A stretch of DNA of 64,000 bases from Oscillospiraceae bacterium (GCA_012729855.1 JAAYCI010000078.1:1-64000); one strand, 5' to 3'; shown: positions 16,392 through 24,849, numbered from the stretch's first letter. Numbers and translations are program-made. Notes: generated from the letters alone by a model not told the origin.

Positions 16392-17333
16392 ATGGATTAT
16401 ATCATGGGCATGTCCTGCGCGGACAGCGTGACCCACGTGAACATTGCCACCATCACAGGCGTGGTGATGCAAACCTTTACGGTGGGGGCCATCAACCTGT
16501 TTTGCGCCAGCGAGGACGAAGTGGCCCACAACCTGGCCGAGGCCTTTGTAACGGCCCAGCTGGCAGGGTACCCCGTTAAAAGCTGCATACAGGTATGCGC
16601 CGGCGTGGCGGGCCTGCAAGGGCAGGAGACCAGCGTGAGGCTGGACCCCGCCCTGCGCGGTGTGATGCGCCGCTGCGGCTACACCGGCGACGCGCTGCTG
16701 ATAGGCGACGAGCAGATTGCCCTGGCCGGCGCGCTGGAGGGCAAGAAGGGGGCCATTTTGCTGTCGGGCAACGCTTCGGCCTGCTTTGGGCAGAACGCCC
16801 TGGGCGTGCAGCACCGCACGGGCGGGCTGGGCCAGTTGGCCGACGACGATGGCTCGGCCTATGCGATAGGCCGCGAGATACTGCGGGTGGTGGCCCGCGC
16901 CAGCGACGGCCGCGGCCGCCTGACCCACCTGACCAGCCACGTGTACCGCAAGTTCAGCCTGGCCGGCCGGGCCGATTTGGGCCGGCTGCTGCGCAGCGGC
17001 ACGCCCACCAGCGATGATATCTGCGATTTGGCCGACAGCTTGTCTCTGGCCTGCCAGGTGCGCGATCGTGTGGCCCTGGACATTGTGCAGCGCACGGTGG
17101 CCCAGCTGATAGACCTGGTGGAGCCGGTGGTGAAGAAGCTGGCCATGCAAAAGGGAACCCTGGCGGTGGCCGGGCAGGTGCTGCTGAACGATGCCTTTGT
17201 GGGCGTGGCCTTTAAAAAGCGCATTTCTGAACTGTACCCCGAGTTGCAATGCGTGCCCCCCCGCCGCGACGGCGCCGCCGGGGCCGTGCTGCTGGCCAAG
17301 GAGCGCCTGGCGCTGCGGGGCTTTGCCCGCTAG
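16392..17333 (+). CDS. BadF/BadG-type ASKHA ATPase-fold protein, degenerate nucleotide site
   Basis: This 313-residue protein resembles the BadF/BadG/BcrA/BcrD ATPase and N-acetylglucosamine-kinase family. The second half carries GGLGQLADDDGSAYAIGREIL, matching the family GDEGSGYxIG region, and VVKKLAMQKGTLAVAGQVLLN near the end. The N-terminal phosphate loop, normally DGGGTKT, reads GMSCADSVTH here. The GTGS loop reads SGNASACF. Kinase activity is therefore doubtful, and it may be a binding or regulatory relative. GAAAGGGGG precedes the ATG. It stands alone. Confidence 0.65.
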   Translation: MDYIMGMSCADSVTHVNIATITGVVMQTFTVGAINLFCASEDEVAHNLAEAFVTAQLAGYPVKSCIQVCAGVAGLQGQETSVRLDPALRGVMRRCGYTGDALLIGDEQIALAGALEGKKGAILLSGNASACFGQNALGVQHRTGGLGQLADDDGSAYAIGREILRVVARASDGRGRLTHLTSHVYRKFSLAGRADLGRLLRSGTPTSDDICDLADSLSLACQVRDRVALDIVQRTVAQLIDLVEPVVKKLAMQKGTLAVAGQVLLNDAFVGVAFKKRISELYPELQCVPPRRDGAAGAVLLAKERLALRGFAR

Positions 17334-17410
17334 GGTTTGCGCATACTGGCGGGTAGATAGTATAATAAGGTTGCGGCTGGCACTGTGTGGCCGGCCGTTT
17401 TTGTATTTTC

Positions 17411-17735
17411 GGCAGCAGGCCAGCGGCTCAGGCGCGCCCCGTTTGGGTGCCTTTCGCCAGACGCGTGAAAGGTTGTTTGCCATAGGCGCTATGCCGCCAT
17501 TCAAACCAATTTTTGCCTCTTTGGGCCAACCCACGCCTCGGCGGCATACTGCCGCCTCTTGCGGTTCTGGTGCGCCCCTTTGGGGCACCCCAGAACCGGG
17601 CGCGGGCTCGCCGGTTTGCTTCGCAAGCCCGGCTCGGCCCATAGGGCCCCATTTGTTTGCTGTAGCATGTTGCCGTAGGCAAGATGCTATTATGCAAGCC
17701 AAATTTTGCCCTTCGGGCCCTATCCTGAATAGAAT
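17411..17735. other. hairpin-rich non-coding region
   Basis: The gap between the BadF-like gene and the first glycosylase holds a chain of GC-rich hairpins. One is GGTTCTGGTGCGCCCC paired with GGGGCACCCCAGAACC across TTT. No frame has a ribosome site. The part 17530-17650 is repeated inside another element near 35 kb. Confidence 0.55.
17530..17650. repeat. copy of the CCCACGCCTCG...AGGGCCCC intergenic repeat
   Basis: It starts CCCACGCCTCG and ends AGGGCCCC, with an inner GGCTCGCCGGTTTGCTTCGC. The segment 34999-35080 has the same ends and nearly the same inner part (GGCTCGCCGGTTTGCTTTGC) but is shorter in the middle. Confidence 0.65.
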
Positions 17736-17748
17736 GGAGCGATGTGCC

Positions 17749-18573
17749 ATGATGGAACTGCCCGAAACCACCACCATTGCCCGCCAGATACGCGAGACGC
17801 TTACCGGGCGGAAGATTTTGCATGTAATTGCCGCGCACCCCACCCAGCAAACCACCTTTCTTTCCGCTGCGGTGGAAAATATCCCGGTGGTGTTGGGCGA
17901 GAAGGTGGTGGACGGCGCCCATGCCTTTGGCAGCTATGTGCGCCTGAACGCCGGCAGAGCGGCGCTGCTGATGGGCGACGGGGTGACCATCCGCTACCAT
18001 GCGCCCGGCGCGGAGCAGCCCGCGCGCTACAGCGCGATGCTGGAGTTTGACGATGGCGCGGCGCTGACATGCAGTGTGCAAACGTATGGCGCGTTGTTTG
18101 CCTTTTTAAACGACGACCACGAGAACGTCTACTACCGGGCGGCGAAAGAGATGCCCTCGCCGCTGACGGACGCGTTTGACCGCGCCTGGTTTGAGGCGCT
18201 GCTGGCCGGGGCCAAGCCATCCATGAACGTAAAGGCGATGATGGCTGGCCAGCAGGCCATTCCCGGGCTGGGCGACGGCTGCCTGCAGGATATTCTGCTG
18301 TTGGCCGGCGTGCACCCCAAGAAGAAGCTGGCCAAGCTGGACGCCGCCCAGCGCGACAAGCTGTACACGCTGATAAAAAGCGTGCTGGCCGACATGACGG
18401 CCAAGGGCGGGCGCGACACCGAGGGGGACCTGTTTGGCCGGCCGGGCGGCTACAAAGCACTGCTGAACAAGGCCCTGCTGAAGGGCCCCTGCCCCCGCTG
18501 CGGCACCCCCATTGCCAAGCAAAGCTTTATGGGCGGCAGCGTGTGCTTTTGCCCAAGCTGCCAGCCGGCGTAG
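17749..18573 (+). CDS. Fpg/Nei-family DNA glycosylase-like protein, copy 1
   Basis: This 274-residue base-excision-repair-type protein of the formamidopyrimidine glycosylase/endonuclease VIII family has the H2TH region AIPGLGDGCLQDILLLAGVH. A zinc finger of four cysteines sits in CPRCGTPIAKQ and VCFCPSCQ at the C-terminus. The N-terminus reads MMELPE. Canonical Fpg/Nei has Pro directly after Met as the nucleophile, but here that position is Met while the catalytic Glu3 is kept. GGAG lies nine bases before the first ATG. Activity on oxidised bases is therefore uncertain. A paralogue follows after 43 bases. Confidence 0.85.
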   Translation: MMELPETTTIARQIRETLTGRKILHVIAAHPTQQTTFLSAAVENIPVVLGEKVVDGAHAFGSYVRLNAGRAALLMGDGVTIRYHAPGAEQPARYSAMLEFDDGAALTCSVQTYGALFAFLNDDHENVYYRAAKEMPSPLTDAFDRAWFEALLAGAKPSMNVKAMMAGQQAIPGLGDGCLQDILLLAGVHPKKKLAKLDAAQRDKLYTLIKSVLADMTAKGGRDTEGDLFGRPGGYKALLNKALLKGPCPRCGTPIAKQSFMGGSVCFCPSCQPA

Positions 18574-18616
18574 CCGGAGAATATACACGCCAACAAAATG
18601 ATGAAGGAGGCCTGCC

Positions 18617-19441
18617 ATGCTGGAACTGCCGGAAGCATTGACGATTGCGCGCCAGATGGATACGGCCATTACCGGGCGCACGATCACCCGGGTGGTGGTG
18701 GGGCACTCGCCCCATAAGTTCGCGTTTTTCTCCGACGAAGTGGACCAGTACCCCGCCATGCTGGAGGGCAAGGCCATTACCGGCGCCGACGCCTTTGGCG
18801 GCTATGTGCGCCTGCATGCCGGCAACGCGGCGCTGCGCCTGCACGACGGCGTGAACGTACGGCTGTACGCGGCAGGTGAGAAGCGCCCCGATAAACATCA
18901 GCTGCTGGTGGAGCTGGACGACGGCGCTGCGTTGCAGTGCAGCGTGCAGATGTACGGCGGGCTTTGGGTGCATGTGGATGACAGCGACGACAACTTCTAC
19001 TACCGCGTGGCGCTGGAGAAGCCCTCGCCGCTGAGCGACGCTTTTGACCGGGCGTATTTTGAGACGATTTTGGCCGAGGCCAAGCTGGCCTTGAGCGCCA
19101 AGGCCCTGCTGGCCACCGAGCAGCGCATTCCCGGCCTGGGCAACGGCGTGCTGCAGGATATTTTGCTGCTGGCCGGCGTACACCCCAAGCGCAAGGTGGG
19201 CCAGATGGACGATGCCACGCGCGACAAGCTGTTTGCCCAGGTGAAGGCCACGCTGGCCGATATGACCACCCAAGGCGGGCGCAACACCGAAAAAGACCTG
19301 TATGGCAACCCCGGCGGCTACCAAACACTGCTGTGCGCCAAAACCGCCAAGGCCCCCTGCCCCATCTGTGGGGCGGCGGTGGTAAAGCAGGCATACATGG
19401 GCGGCAGCGTTTATTTTTGCCCCACCTGTCAGCCGCTTTAA
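18617..19441 (+). CDS. Fpg/Nei-family DNA glycosylase-like protein, copy 2
   Basis: This 274-residue tandem paralogue is colinear with the preceding protein along its length. It starts MLELPE (Leu in place of the catalytic Pro, Glu3 present). It has the H2TH segment RIPGLGNGVLQDILLLAGVH and ends with a Cys4 zinc finger in CPICGAAVVKQ and YFCPTCQ. AAGGAGG precedes the ATG. The divergence between copies is spread over the whole length, so both look maintained. They form a probable repair operon with the next gene. Confidence 0.85.
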   Translation: MLELPEALTIARQMDTAITGRTITRVVVGHSPHKFAFFSDEVDQYPAMLEGKAITGADAFGGYVRLHAGNAALRLHDGVNVRLYAAGEKRPDKHQLLVELDDGAALQCSVQMYGGLWVHVDDSDDNFYYRVALEKPSPLSDAFDRAYFETILAEAKLALSAKALLATEQRIPGLGNGVLQDILLLAGVHPKRKVGQMDDATRDKLFAQVKATLADMTTQGGRNTEKDLYGNPGGYQTLLCAKTAKAPCPICGAAVVKQAYMGGSVYFCPTCQPL

Positions 19442-19465
19442 GGTTTGCAACGAGAGGACACGCAT

Positions 19466-19774
19466 ATGGCGGCAGGCGACGGCTTTGAACAAAAGATATT
19501 GGCGCTGGTGGCCCGGATACCACCCGGCTGCGTGGCCAGCTACGGCCAGTTGGCCCTGCTGGCCGGTGGGCCGCGCTGGGCGCGCCGGGCCGGGCGGGCG
19601 TTGCGAAACGCACCCGATGACCTGCCCTGCCACCGGGTGGTGAACGCGCAGGGCCGCACCGCACCCGGCTGGGCCGGGCAGCGCACGCTGCTGGAGGCAG
19701 AGGGCGTATGCTTCCGCCCCAACGGCTGCGTGGACATGAAAAACCACCGCTGGCGGGCGGTGGTGGCACTGTAA
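19466..19774 (+). CDS. MGMT-like O6-alkylguanine DNA alkyltransferase-family protein
   Basis: The 102-residue single-domain protein corresponds to the C-terminal active domain of Ogt/Ada. It has the helix-turn-helix IPPGCVASYGQLALLAG and the active-site motif DLPCHRVVNAQGRTAPG. The reactive cysteine of PCHRV is present, unlike in alkyltransferase-like proteins where it is Trp, so suicide dealkylation is possible. It lacks the usual N-terminal domain. GAGAGGA precedes the ATG, and a TTG 21 bases earlier is less likely. It lies 24 bases after two glycosylase-like genes, so this looks like a DNA-repair operon. Confidence 0.85.
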   Translation: MAAGDGFEQKILALVARIPPGCVASYGQLALLAGGPRWARRAGRALRNAPDDLPCHRVVNAQGRTAPGWAGQRTLLEAEGVCFRPNGCVDMKNHRWRAVVAL

Positions 19775-19854
19775 TACAGCGGATGATTGATTATACGGCT
19801 TGAATAACATATATCTATATTTATGGCAAGTGCCCTGTAAGGAACCTCCTAGCT

Positions 19855-20262
19855 ATGAAAATGCCTTTGACCATCGCCGGCGGGCTGGTGGCGCCCTGCG
19901 GGGTGAACTGCCTGGCGTGCAGCGCTTACTTGAGCGTGAAAAACCCCTGCCCGGGGTGCCGCGCGCCCCACGAGGCGCACAAGCGGAAAAGCTGCCAGAA
20001 CTGCGTGAAGAAAAAATGCGCGTTTGAAAAGGGCCTGCAATGGTGCTTTGAATGCAGCCGCTTTCCCTGCGCCCGGATAAAGGATTTGAGCAGGCGCTAC
20101 AGCGGCCACTATGGCATAGACCTGATACAAAACGGCGAGGACGCCCGCCGCGATATGCCTGCGTTTCTGGCCGCCCAGCGGCAGCGCTTCCTCTGCGGGG
20201 CCTGCGGCGGGGTGATAGACCAGCACCACGGCCGCTGCAGCGACTGCGGCGCGCCGGGCTAG
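19855..20262 (+). CDS. DUF3795-type Cys-rich protein
   Basis: The 135-residue cytoplasmic protein has about 15 cysteines. LVAPCGVNCLACSAYL opens it, CPGCRAP and CQNCVKKKC follow, and FECSRFPCARIKDL closes the DUF3795 part. A further CGACGG...CSDCGAPG zinc-ribbon-like tail ends it. The pattern predicts several metal or Fe-S sites. Function is unknown. The start ATG follows AAGGAACCTCC. It is the last gene before a 162-bp repeat. Confidence 0.8.
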   Translation: MKMPLTIAGGLVAPCGVNCLACSAYLSVKNPCPGCRAPHEAHKRKSCQNCVKKKCAFEKGLQWCFECSRFPCARIKDLSRRYSGHYGIDLIQNGEDARRDMPAFLAAQRQRFLCGACGGVIDQHHGRCSDCGAPG

Positions 20263-20305
20263 CACCTTTACGCTGCCCGCCATGGGTGCGCCGGCCCATG
20301 CGCAA

Positions 20306-20467
20306 GAGTCTGTTTTCAAATGGGAGAAATGGCCAAAGCCGAGCGGAGTTGGTGGCCCTGCAGGGCGCTTTTCCGCCGCAAACCCTGGTGGTTTGCAAGG
20401 CAAAGCCACGCGGCAGGGGCGCCGAAAACGCTGGATTTGGGCGTTTTGGAGATTTGAAAACAGACTC
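20306..20467. repeat. 162-bp MITE-like element, copy 1
   Basis: The ends are perfect 16-bp inverted repeats, GAGTCTGTTTTCAAAT and ATTTGAAAACAGACTC. A second copy in the same orientation with only about ten differences lies at 56343-56504. No transposase is inside. No clear target duplication is visible. The internal part holds small nested stems such as CCGCAAACC/GGTTTGC. Confidence 0.85.
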
Positions 20468-20526
20468 CAGGCATCGGGGCGGTATTGCCGGGTTACAATA
20501 TTGCCATTGGCTGAAAGGATAATGGG

Positions 20527-21099
20527 ATGGAACATCTGGGAACCAAAAGGCTGGAGACCGACAGGCTTGTGCTGCGCCAGTTTACAATGGCAGACGCCGA
20601 CGCGATGTACCGCAACTGGGCGTGCGACCCCGAGGTGACCAAGTACCTGCGCTGGCCCCACCATGCCAGTGTGGAAGTGAGCCGCGACGTGCTGCGGGAC
20701 TGGACGAGCCACTACGCGGAACCCGGCTTCTACAACTGGGCCATTGTGCTGAAGGAAAACGGCCCGGAGCCCATTGGCAGCATTGGCGTGGTGGAGCGGG
20801 ACGACGCCATCAGGATGGTGCACATTGGCTACTGCCTGGGCAGGCGGTGGTGGCGGCAGGGCATTATGACAGAGGCTTTGGCGGCCATGCTGCAGTTTTT
20901 CTTCGGGCAGGTGGGGGTGAACCGGGTAGAGTCCCGCCACGACCCACGCAACCCGAACTCCGGCAGGGTGATGCAGGCCTGCGGCATGCGGTACGAGGGC
21001 ACCCACCGGCAGGACGACTGGAGCAACCAAGGCATTTGCGACAGTGTGTGGTATGCCATTTTGGCAAAAGATGGGCCGCCGCCGGACGTTCTTGTATAG
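20527..21099 (+). CDS. GNAT-family N-acetyltransferase (RimJ/RimL type)
   Basis: This 190-residue acetyltransferase begins TKRLETDRLVLRQFTMADAD, the standard RimJ/L-like opening. The acetyl-CoA-binding segment is YCLGRRWWRQGIMTEALAAM (Q/RxxGxG/A variant). NRVESRHDPRNPNSGRVMQACG follows as the family C-terminal strand-helix, here named by NPNSGRVMQACG. Substrates of this group are ribosomal protein N-termini, antibiotics or small amines and cannot be told from sequence. Transcription may read through from the repeat upstream. Confidence 0.88.
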   Translation: MEHLGTKRLETDRLVLRQFTMADADAMYRNWACDPEVTKYLRWPHHASVEVSRDVLRDWTSHYAEPGFYNWAIVLKENGPEPIGSIGVVERDDAIRMVHIGYCLGRRWWRQGIMTEALAAMLQFFFGQVGVNRVESRHDPRNPNSGRVMQACGMRYEGTHRQDDWSNQGICDSVWYAILAKDGPPPDVLV

Positions 21100-21279
21100 T
21101 GGATGTATTTGAAAATCATGCCTGCTTTCAAGCGGCAGGCACTGCTGGCCGGCACGCCGGCCCCGCCCGCATGCCATTGGCAACGGGCGTGCGTAACACC
21201 GCCCTTTGAGGTGCGGTGCGTCTGGTGCGCCCGGCCTGAAAATGAATGCTTTGAAGCCGCACTGGCATCACGCCTCAAT

Positions 21280-21327
21280 AAAAAACCGCTTCCAGAGGAA
21301 GAGAACCCTCGCCTGGAAGCGGTTTTG
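21280..21327. terminator. bidirectional terminator
   Basis: AAAACCGCTTCCAG and CTGGAAGCGGTTTT form a 14-bp stem. On the minus strand it is followed by TTTTTTATT just after the amidase gene. On the plus strand the tail is TTTTGGTTT, so it can serve the GNAT gene as well. Confidence 0.85.
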
Positions 21328-21336
21328 GTTTGCCGG

Positions 21337-24117
21337 TTACGCAGCGGGCAGCGAAGCGATGATGCCGTCGGCGGTGGCCAGCGCGGCGGCGTAAAGGCCG
21401 TCGGTGCTGGTTATCTGCTCGAACTCCTCGGGGTTCACCATGAAGCCATACTCGAACAGCACCGACGGGCAAACGGTGGTGCGCGTTACATAGAAGTAGC
21501 TCCAGCGGGCGTCGCCGCCCGGGCGGCCGGTGGCGGTGGCCACGGCGTCTATCAGGTTTTGTGCATACTGTTTGGAATTGGGCGTATTATACGGATGATA
21601 ATAGTAGACCTGGGTGCCGTAGATGTGGTTGAGGTCTTGGGTAAGCAGCATGGAGTTGTGGTGCACCGAGATAAAAAAGTCGGGCTTGAGCAGTGTTTGG
21701 GCTTCCAGGCGGTCGTCCAGGCTCAGGGCGGTGTCGCCCGCGCGGGTCATGCTCACCTCGGCGCCCAGCTGGCGCAGGCGGTAGGCAATGGCCTGGGCCA
21801 GCGCCAGGTTCACGTCCTTTTCGTTGGGGGCGGCGCCCTCGCCCATGATGCCCGGCGCGCCAATGTCACTCTCGCCATGGCCGGCGTCCAGCAGCACATG
21901 CACCCCGGCAAGCGGGCGGGCGGGGTCACTGCTGAGGGTGGGCGGCTTTTTCAGGTAGAGGCGGGTCTGGCCGTCGGCGTACTCCAGGCTGTAGCCCCAG
22001 ATGCCGGTGGTTTGCAGGGTGAGCACCACGTGGTCGTCCTGCTGCTGGGCGCTGGCGCCGGCCACCAGGCCGCTGCTGAAGCCGTCGGGCAGAGCCAGGG
22101 TGGTGTCGTAGAAGGTGAGGGTGAGGGTACCGTCCTCATTGCCCCAGGCCACATAGCCGGCCGGGGTGCCCAAGCCCTCAAAGGTGAGCCACTCGCCGCC
22201 GCCGTCGTCCAGCGCGGTGATGCCGGTGAAGGCGCTGCGGCCGTCGCCGTCAATCCACGCACAGTTTTTGGCCAGGAGATAGTCACCGCTTTTCAGCTTG
22301 TAGGCCCAGGTGGGCGCGCCGCCGCGCCAGGTGGGTACGCTCTCCTCCACCACGGCCACGGCGCCGCTGTGGAAGGTCTCGTTCATGCTGCCGTCGTCGT
22401 CGGGGTCTTGCAGGGCGCTGGCAATCAGCGCGGTGACGCGCACGGCCTGGCCCTCCTCGGCCTCGGGGTCGGGGGCTGGTGCGGTGCCGCCGCCGGTGCC
22501 GGTGCCGCCACCAGTGCCGGTGGTGGTGCGCTCCACGTGCAGGGTCAGTTCCTTGTCGCCCTGGGTGAAGGTGAAGCTGTTTTCGCCGTCCTCCAGCGTA
22601 ACGCCAATGCCAAAGGCGCCGTTCACGCCGCGGGCGGGCACCTCCTCGCCGTTCATCTGCAGGGGCTGGGCGGGGTCGCTGGTGCCCATGATGAACAGGC
22701 CCTCGGTGGTGATGCGGGCATTCTGAGCGGGGTAGTTTACGCCCAATATCTGCGGGATGGCAAAGCCTGCGGGCAGGGTGGCGTCTTCTACCGGCTGCAG
22801 CAGGCTGGCCAGCCGGGCGGTGGCGGTGGCATCGCTGCTGGCGGGCCAGTGGCCCAGCAGCGCGCCGGCGTAGGCGTTCAGGTTGCGCCCGGCAAAGAAC
22901 CATAAGTCGGTGGTGCCGCCAGCGGGGGGCGCCAGCAGCAGGCTGTTGGCGGGCAAATCTGTATAGGTGGCAAGGGCAGCATTCAGGCTTGGCAAACGGG
23001 TGGCAGCACCCACCGGGTTAGCGGGTTCCGCATTCGAGTTAGCCGGCTCGCCGGTTGAGTTAGCGGGATTATCATCAGCACCGCTTGTGTCGCTGGGCGA
23101 ACTGGTTTCGCCGTCATCGCCGGGGTCTTGGTCGGCGGGGTCTCCGGTTGGGTCGGCGGGCTCGCCGGTAGACTCGGCGGCGTTGGCCAGCAGGTGCACG
23201 TTGGCGGTGGCCGGGTTGGCAAAAGCCACGGTGGGCATCAGGCGGCCAACGGTGCCATCGGCCAGCAGGGTGTTGGCGAAGCCGTCGGTCAAGGCGCCCT
23301 CGGTGTAGGCCAGGGCCATGGGGCGCAGGCTGTCCTGCCCGGTCATCGCGCTGTTCAGGCCGGTTAGCATCTGGGCAAAGGCGGCCTCGTCGGCGGGGGT
23401 GGCGCCTTCGGGCGCGGTGAACACAAACCCGCTGATGGCATAGCGCTTGGGCAGTAGGGCCAGGCTTTCGGTGAGCAGCTTTTCGTAGTCGGCTGCGCCG
23501 GGGGCAAAGGCGGTGGTGTTTTGGGCGGCAGCCAGCTCGGCCACTTCGCCCTCGGCGTTGTAGGGCAGCTCGCCGCCGGCGTAGGCGTTGATAGACAGCC
23601 ACAGCTGTATGCCACGGCCCTTTAGCACCTCGGCCAGTATGGCCACGGGGTCGTGCAGGGTGGCGGCAGTATCTTGCACGGCCACGCCCTCAAAGGTGGG
23701 GAAGGTGCCGTCCCGCCACCAGACGGTGAGGCCCTGCCTGGCGTCGAATATCAGGGTGTTGGCCCCGGCGCTCTCGGCAAAGTCGGCCGCGGCGGTAAAA
23801 TAGGCCCGCAGGTCGTCCGCGCTCAGGAAGGGGTCGGGCGGGTCCACGGCCAGGGCCAGCACCTCGCCGGAGACCATGGTGGGCTGGGGTGCGGTTTCGG
23901 GCAAGGCGTAGCGGTCACGCCCGGGCAGGCCGGTGTTCAGCATAAAAAACAGCAGCACCACGCCGGCCACCACAATGGCCGCCCCCACAATGATGAGGAC
24001 GATCCAGCCGGTGGCCAGGCGTTTTTTGCGGCGGGCAATGGGCACCTTGGCGTAGGGGTTGGGCGGCGGGGCGCCTGTGCCGGGGCGGGGGGTTTGCGGG
24101 GGAAGGGGTGTTTGCAT
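21337..24117 (-). CDS. large membrane-anchored N-acetylmuramoyl-L-alanine amidase
   Basis: This 926-residue cell-wall enzyme starts at ATG 24117 after GGAGG. A Pro-rich cytoplasmic tail and KKRLATG lead into one membrane helix (about 36-60). A GHL/DUF4015-like barrel section follows (LALAVDPPDPFLSADDLR, NTLIFDARQGLTVWW), and then a low-complexity linker of GEPADPTGDPAD-type units. Beta-rich modules come next. The C-terminal Amidase_3 domain has LLDAGHGESDIGAPG (zinc His), EKDVNLALAQAIAYRL, FFISVHHNS and SVLFEYGFMVNPEE (catalytic Glu). It would cleave the stem peptide from muramic acid. The extra N-terminal barrel is unusual for this amidase class. Confidence 0.85.
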   Translation of the reverse strand: MQTPLPPQTPRPGTGAPPPNPYAKVPIARRKKRLATGWIVLIIVGAAIVVAGVVLLFFMLNTGLPGRDRYALPETAPQPTMVSGEVLALAVDPPDPFLSADDLRAYFTAAADFAESAGANTLIFDARQGLTVWWRDGTFPTFEGVAVQDTAATLHDPVAILAEVLKGRGIQLWLSINAYAGGELPYNAEGEVAELAAAQNTTAFAPGAADYEKLLTESLALLPKRYAISGFVFTAPEGATPADEAAFAQMLTGLNSAMTGQDSLRPMALAYTEGALTDGFANTLLADGTVGRLMPTVAFANPATANVHLLANAAESTGEPADPTGDPADQDPGDDGETSSPSDTSGADDNPANSTGEPANSNAEPANPVGAATRLPSLNAALATYTDLPANSLLLAPPAGGTTDLWFFAGRNLNAYAGALLGHWPASSDATATARLASLLQPVEDATLPAGFAIPQILGVNYPAQNARITTEGLFIMGTSDPAQPLQMNGEEVPARGVNGAFGIGVTLEDGENSFTFTQGDKELTLHVERTTTGTGGGTGTGGGTAPAPDPEAEEGQAVRVTALIASALQDPDDDGSMNETFHSGAVAVVEESVPTWRGGAPTWAYKLKSGDYLLAKNCAWIDGDGRSAFTGITALDDGGGEWLTFEGLGTPAGYVAWGNEDGTLTLTFYDTTLALPDGFSSGLVAGASAQQQDDHVVLTLQTTGIWGYSLEYADGQTRLYLKKPPTLSSDPARPLAGVHVLLDAGHGESDIGAPGIMGEGAAPNEKDVNLALAQAIAYRLRQLGAEVSMTRAGDTALSLDDRLEAQTLLKPDFFISVHHNSMLLTQDLNHIYGTQVYYYHPYNTPNSKQYAQNLIDAVATATGRPGGDARWSYFYVTRTTVCPSVLFEYGFMVNPEEFEQITSTDGLYAAALATADGIIASLPAA

Positions 24118-24213
24118 GGGGCCTCCAATTCTTGCGGTTAGCCGCTTGAAATCGGCTTGGCAAAAAATTAACAATTAGTTCATACAAAAAAGCTTTCAAA
24201 GGGGCCTGTGCAT

Positions 24214-24242
24214 TTGCGGCAGGCTTCCTTTTAGGGTATAAT
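24214..24242 (+). promoter_or_regulatory. promoter of the nfeD-SPFH operon
   Basis: TTGCGG (24214-24219), 17 bases and TATAAT (24237-24242), 68 bases before the first start. Confidence 0.65.
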
Positions 24243-24309
24243 AACAGTAACGGGCCGGCGATGTAAAGCCTTTCAAAAATGGTTTGCCCGGGCGAAGGGA
24301 GGGTTCGCT

Positions 24310-24759
24310 ATGGAGATTGTACAGATTATATGGCTGGTACTGCTGGCGGTGTTCCTGATTGTGGAGGCCTCTACCGCCGCGCTGGTGAGTATCTGGTTCT
24401 GCGCCGGTTCCTTGGTGGCGCTGCTCATCTCGCTGGCCTGGCCGGGGGCTATTGCCGTGCAGGTGGTGGCGTTCCTGGCCGTCAGCATTGTTGCGCTGCT
24501 GGCCCTGCGCCCGGTAGCGCGCAAGCTGGTGGGTAACCGCCGTGTGCCCACCAACGCCGATGCCAACGTGGGCAAGATTGGTAAAGTGGTGCGGGAGATA
24601 CGCCCCGAGCGCTTTGGCCGCGTGCTGCTGGAAGGCCTGGAATGGACCGCCTGCGCCAGCACCGTGCTGCCGGCCGGCAGCTATTGCCGGGTGGAGCGCA
24701 TTGACGGTGTGAAGCTGGTGGTAACACCGGCCGAAGACCCAAGCCTGGCGGCAGGCTGA
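24310..24759 (+). CDS. NfeD-family membrane protein
   Basis: The 149-residue protein has three membrane helices (about 6-25, 29-48, 52-67). An OB-fold domain follows from about residue 78 (DANVGKIGKVVREI to the end), the short form of NfeD. Such proteins pair with SPFH/stomatin proteins in membrane microdomains, and here an SPFH gene follows after 90 bases. GGGAGGG precedes the ATG. The role is probably membrane organisation or quality control. Confidence 0.88.
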   Translation: MEIVQIIWLVLLAVFLIVEASTAALVSIWFCAGSLVALLISLAWPGAIAVQVVAFLAVSIVALLALRPVARKLVGNRRVPTNADANVGKIGKVVREIRPERFGRVLLEGLEWTACASTVLPAGSYCRVERIDGVKLVVTPAEDPSLAAG

Positions 24760-24849
24760 CAGGCTGGGCCACCGGGGCATAGCCGGGCGGCTGTGCGGCA
24801 TACGGGCGCCATAATCGAAAGCGGATGGAGATAACAGGGAGGGAAAGCT

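Noticed and set aside
20282-20638. Open frames running through the 162-bp repeat
   Set aside because: The same translated strings appear in both repeat copies because the element is repeated. There is no ribosome site, and the element is non-coding.
21103-22905. Plus-strand 600-residue frame opposite the amidase gene
   Set aside because: Gly/Val/Ala/Gln-rich low-complexity translation with no motif. The minus strand encodes a recognisable amidase with a good ribosome site.
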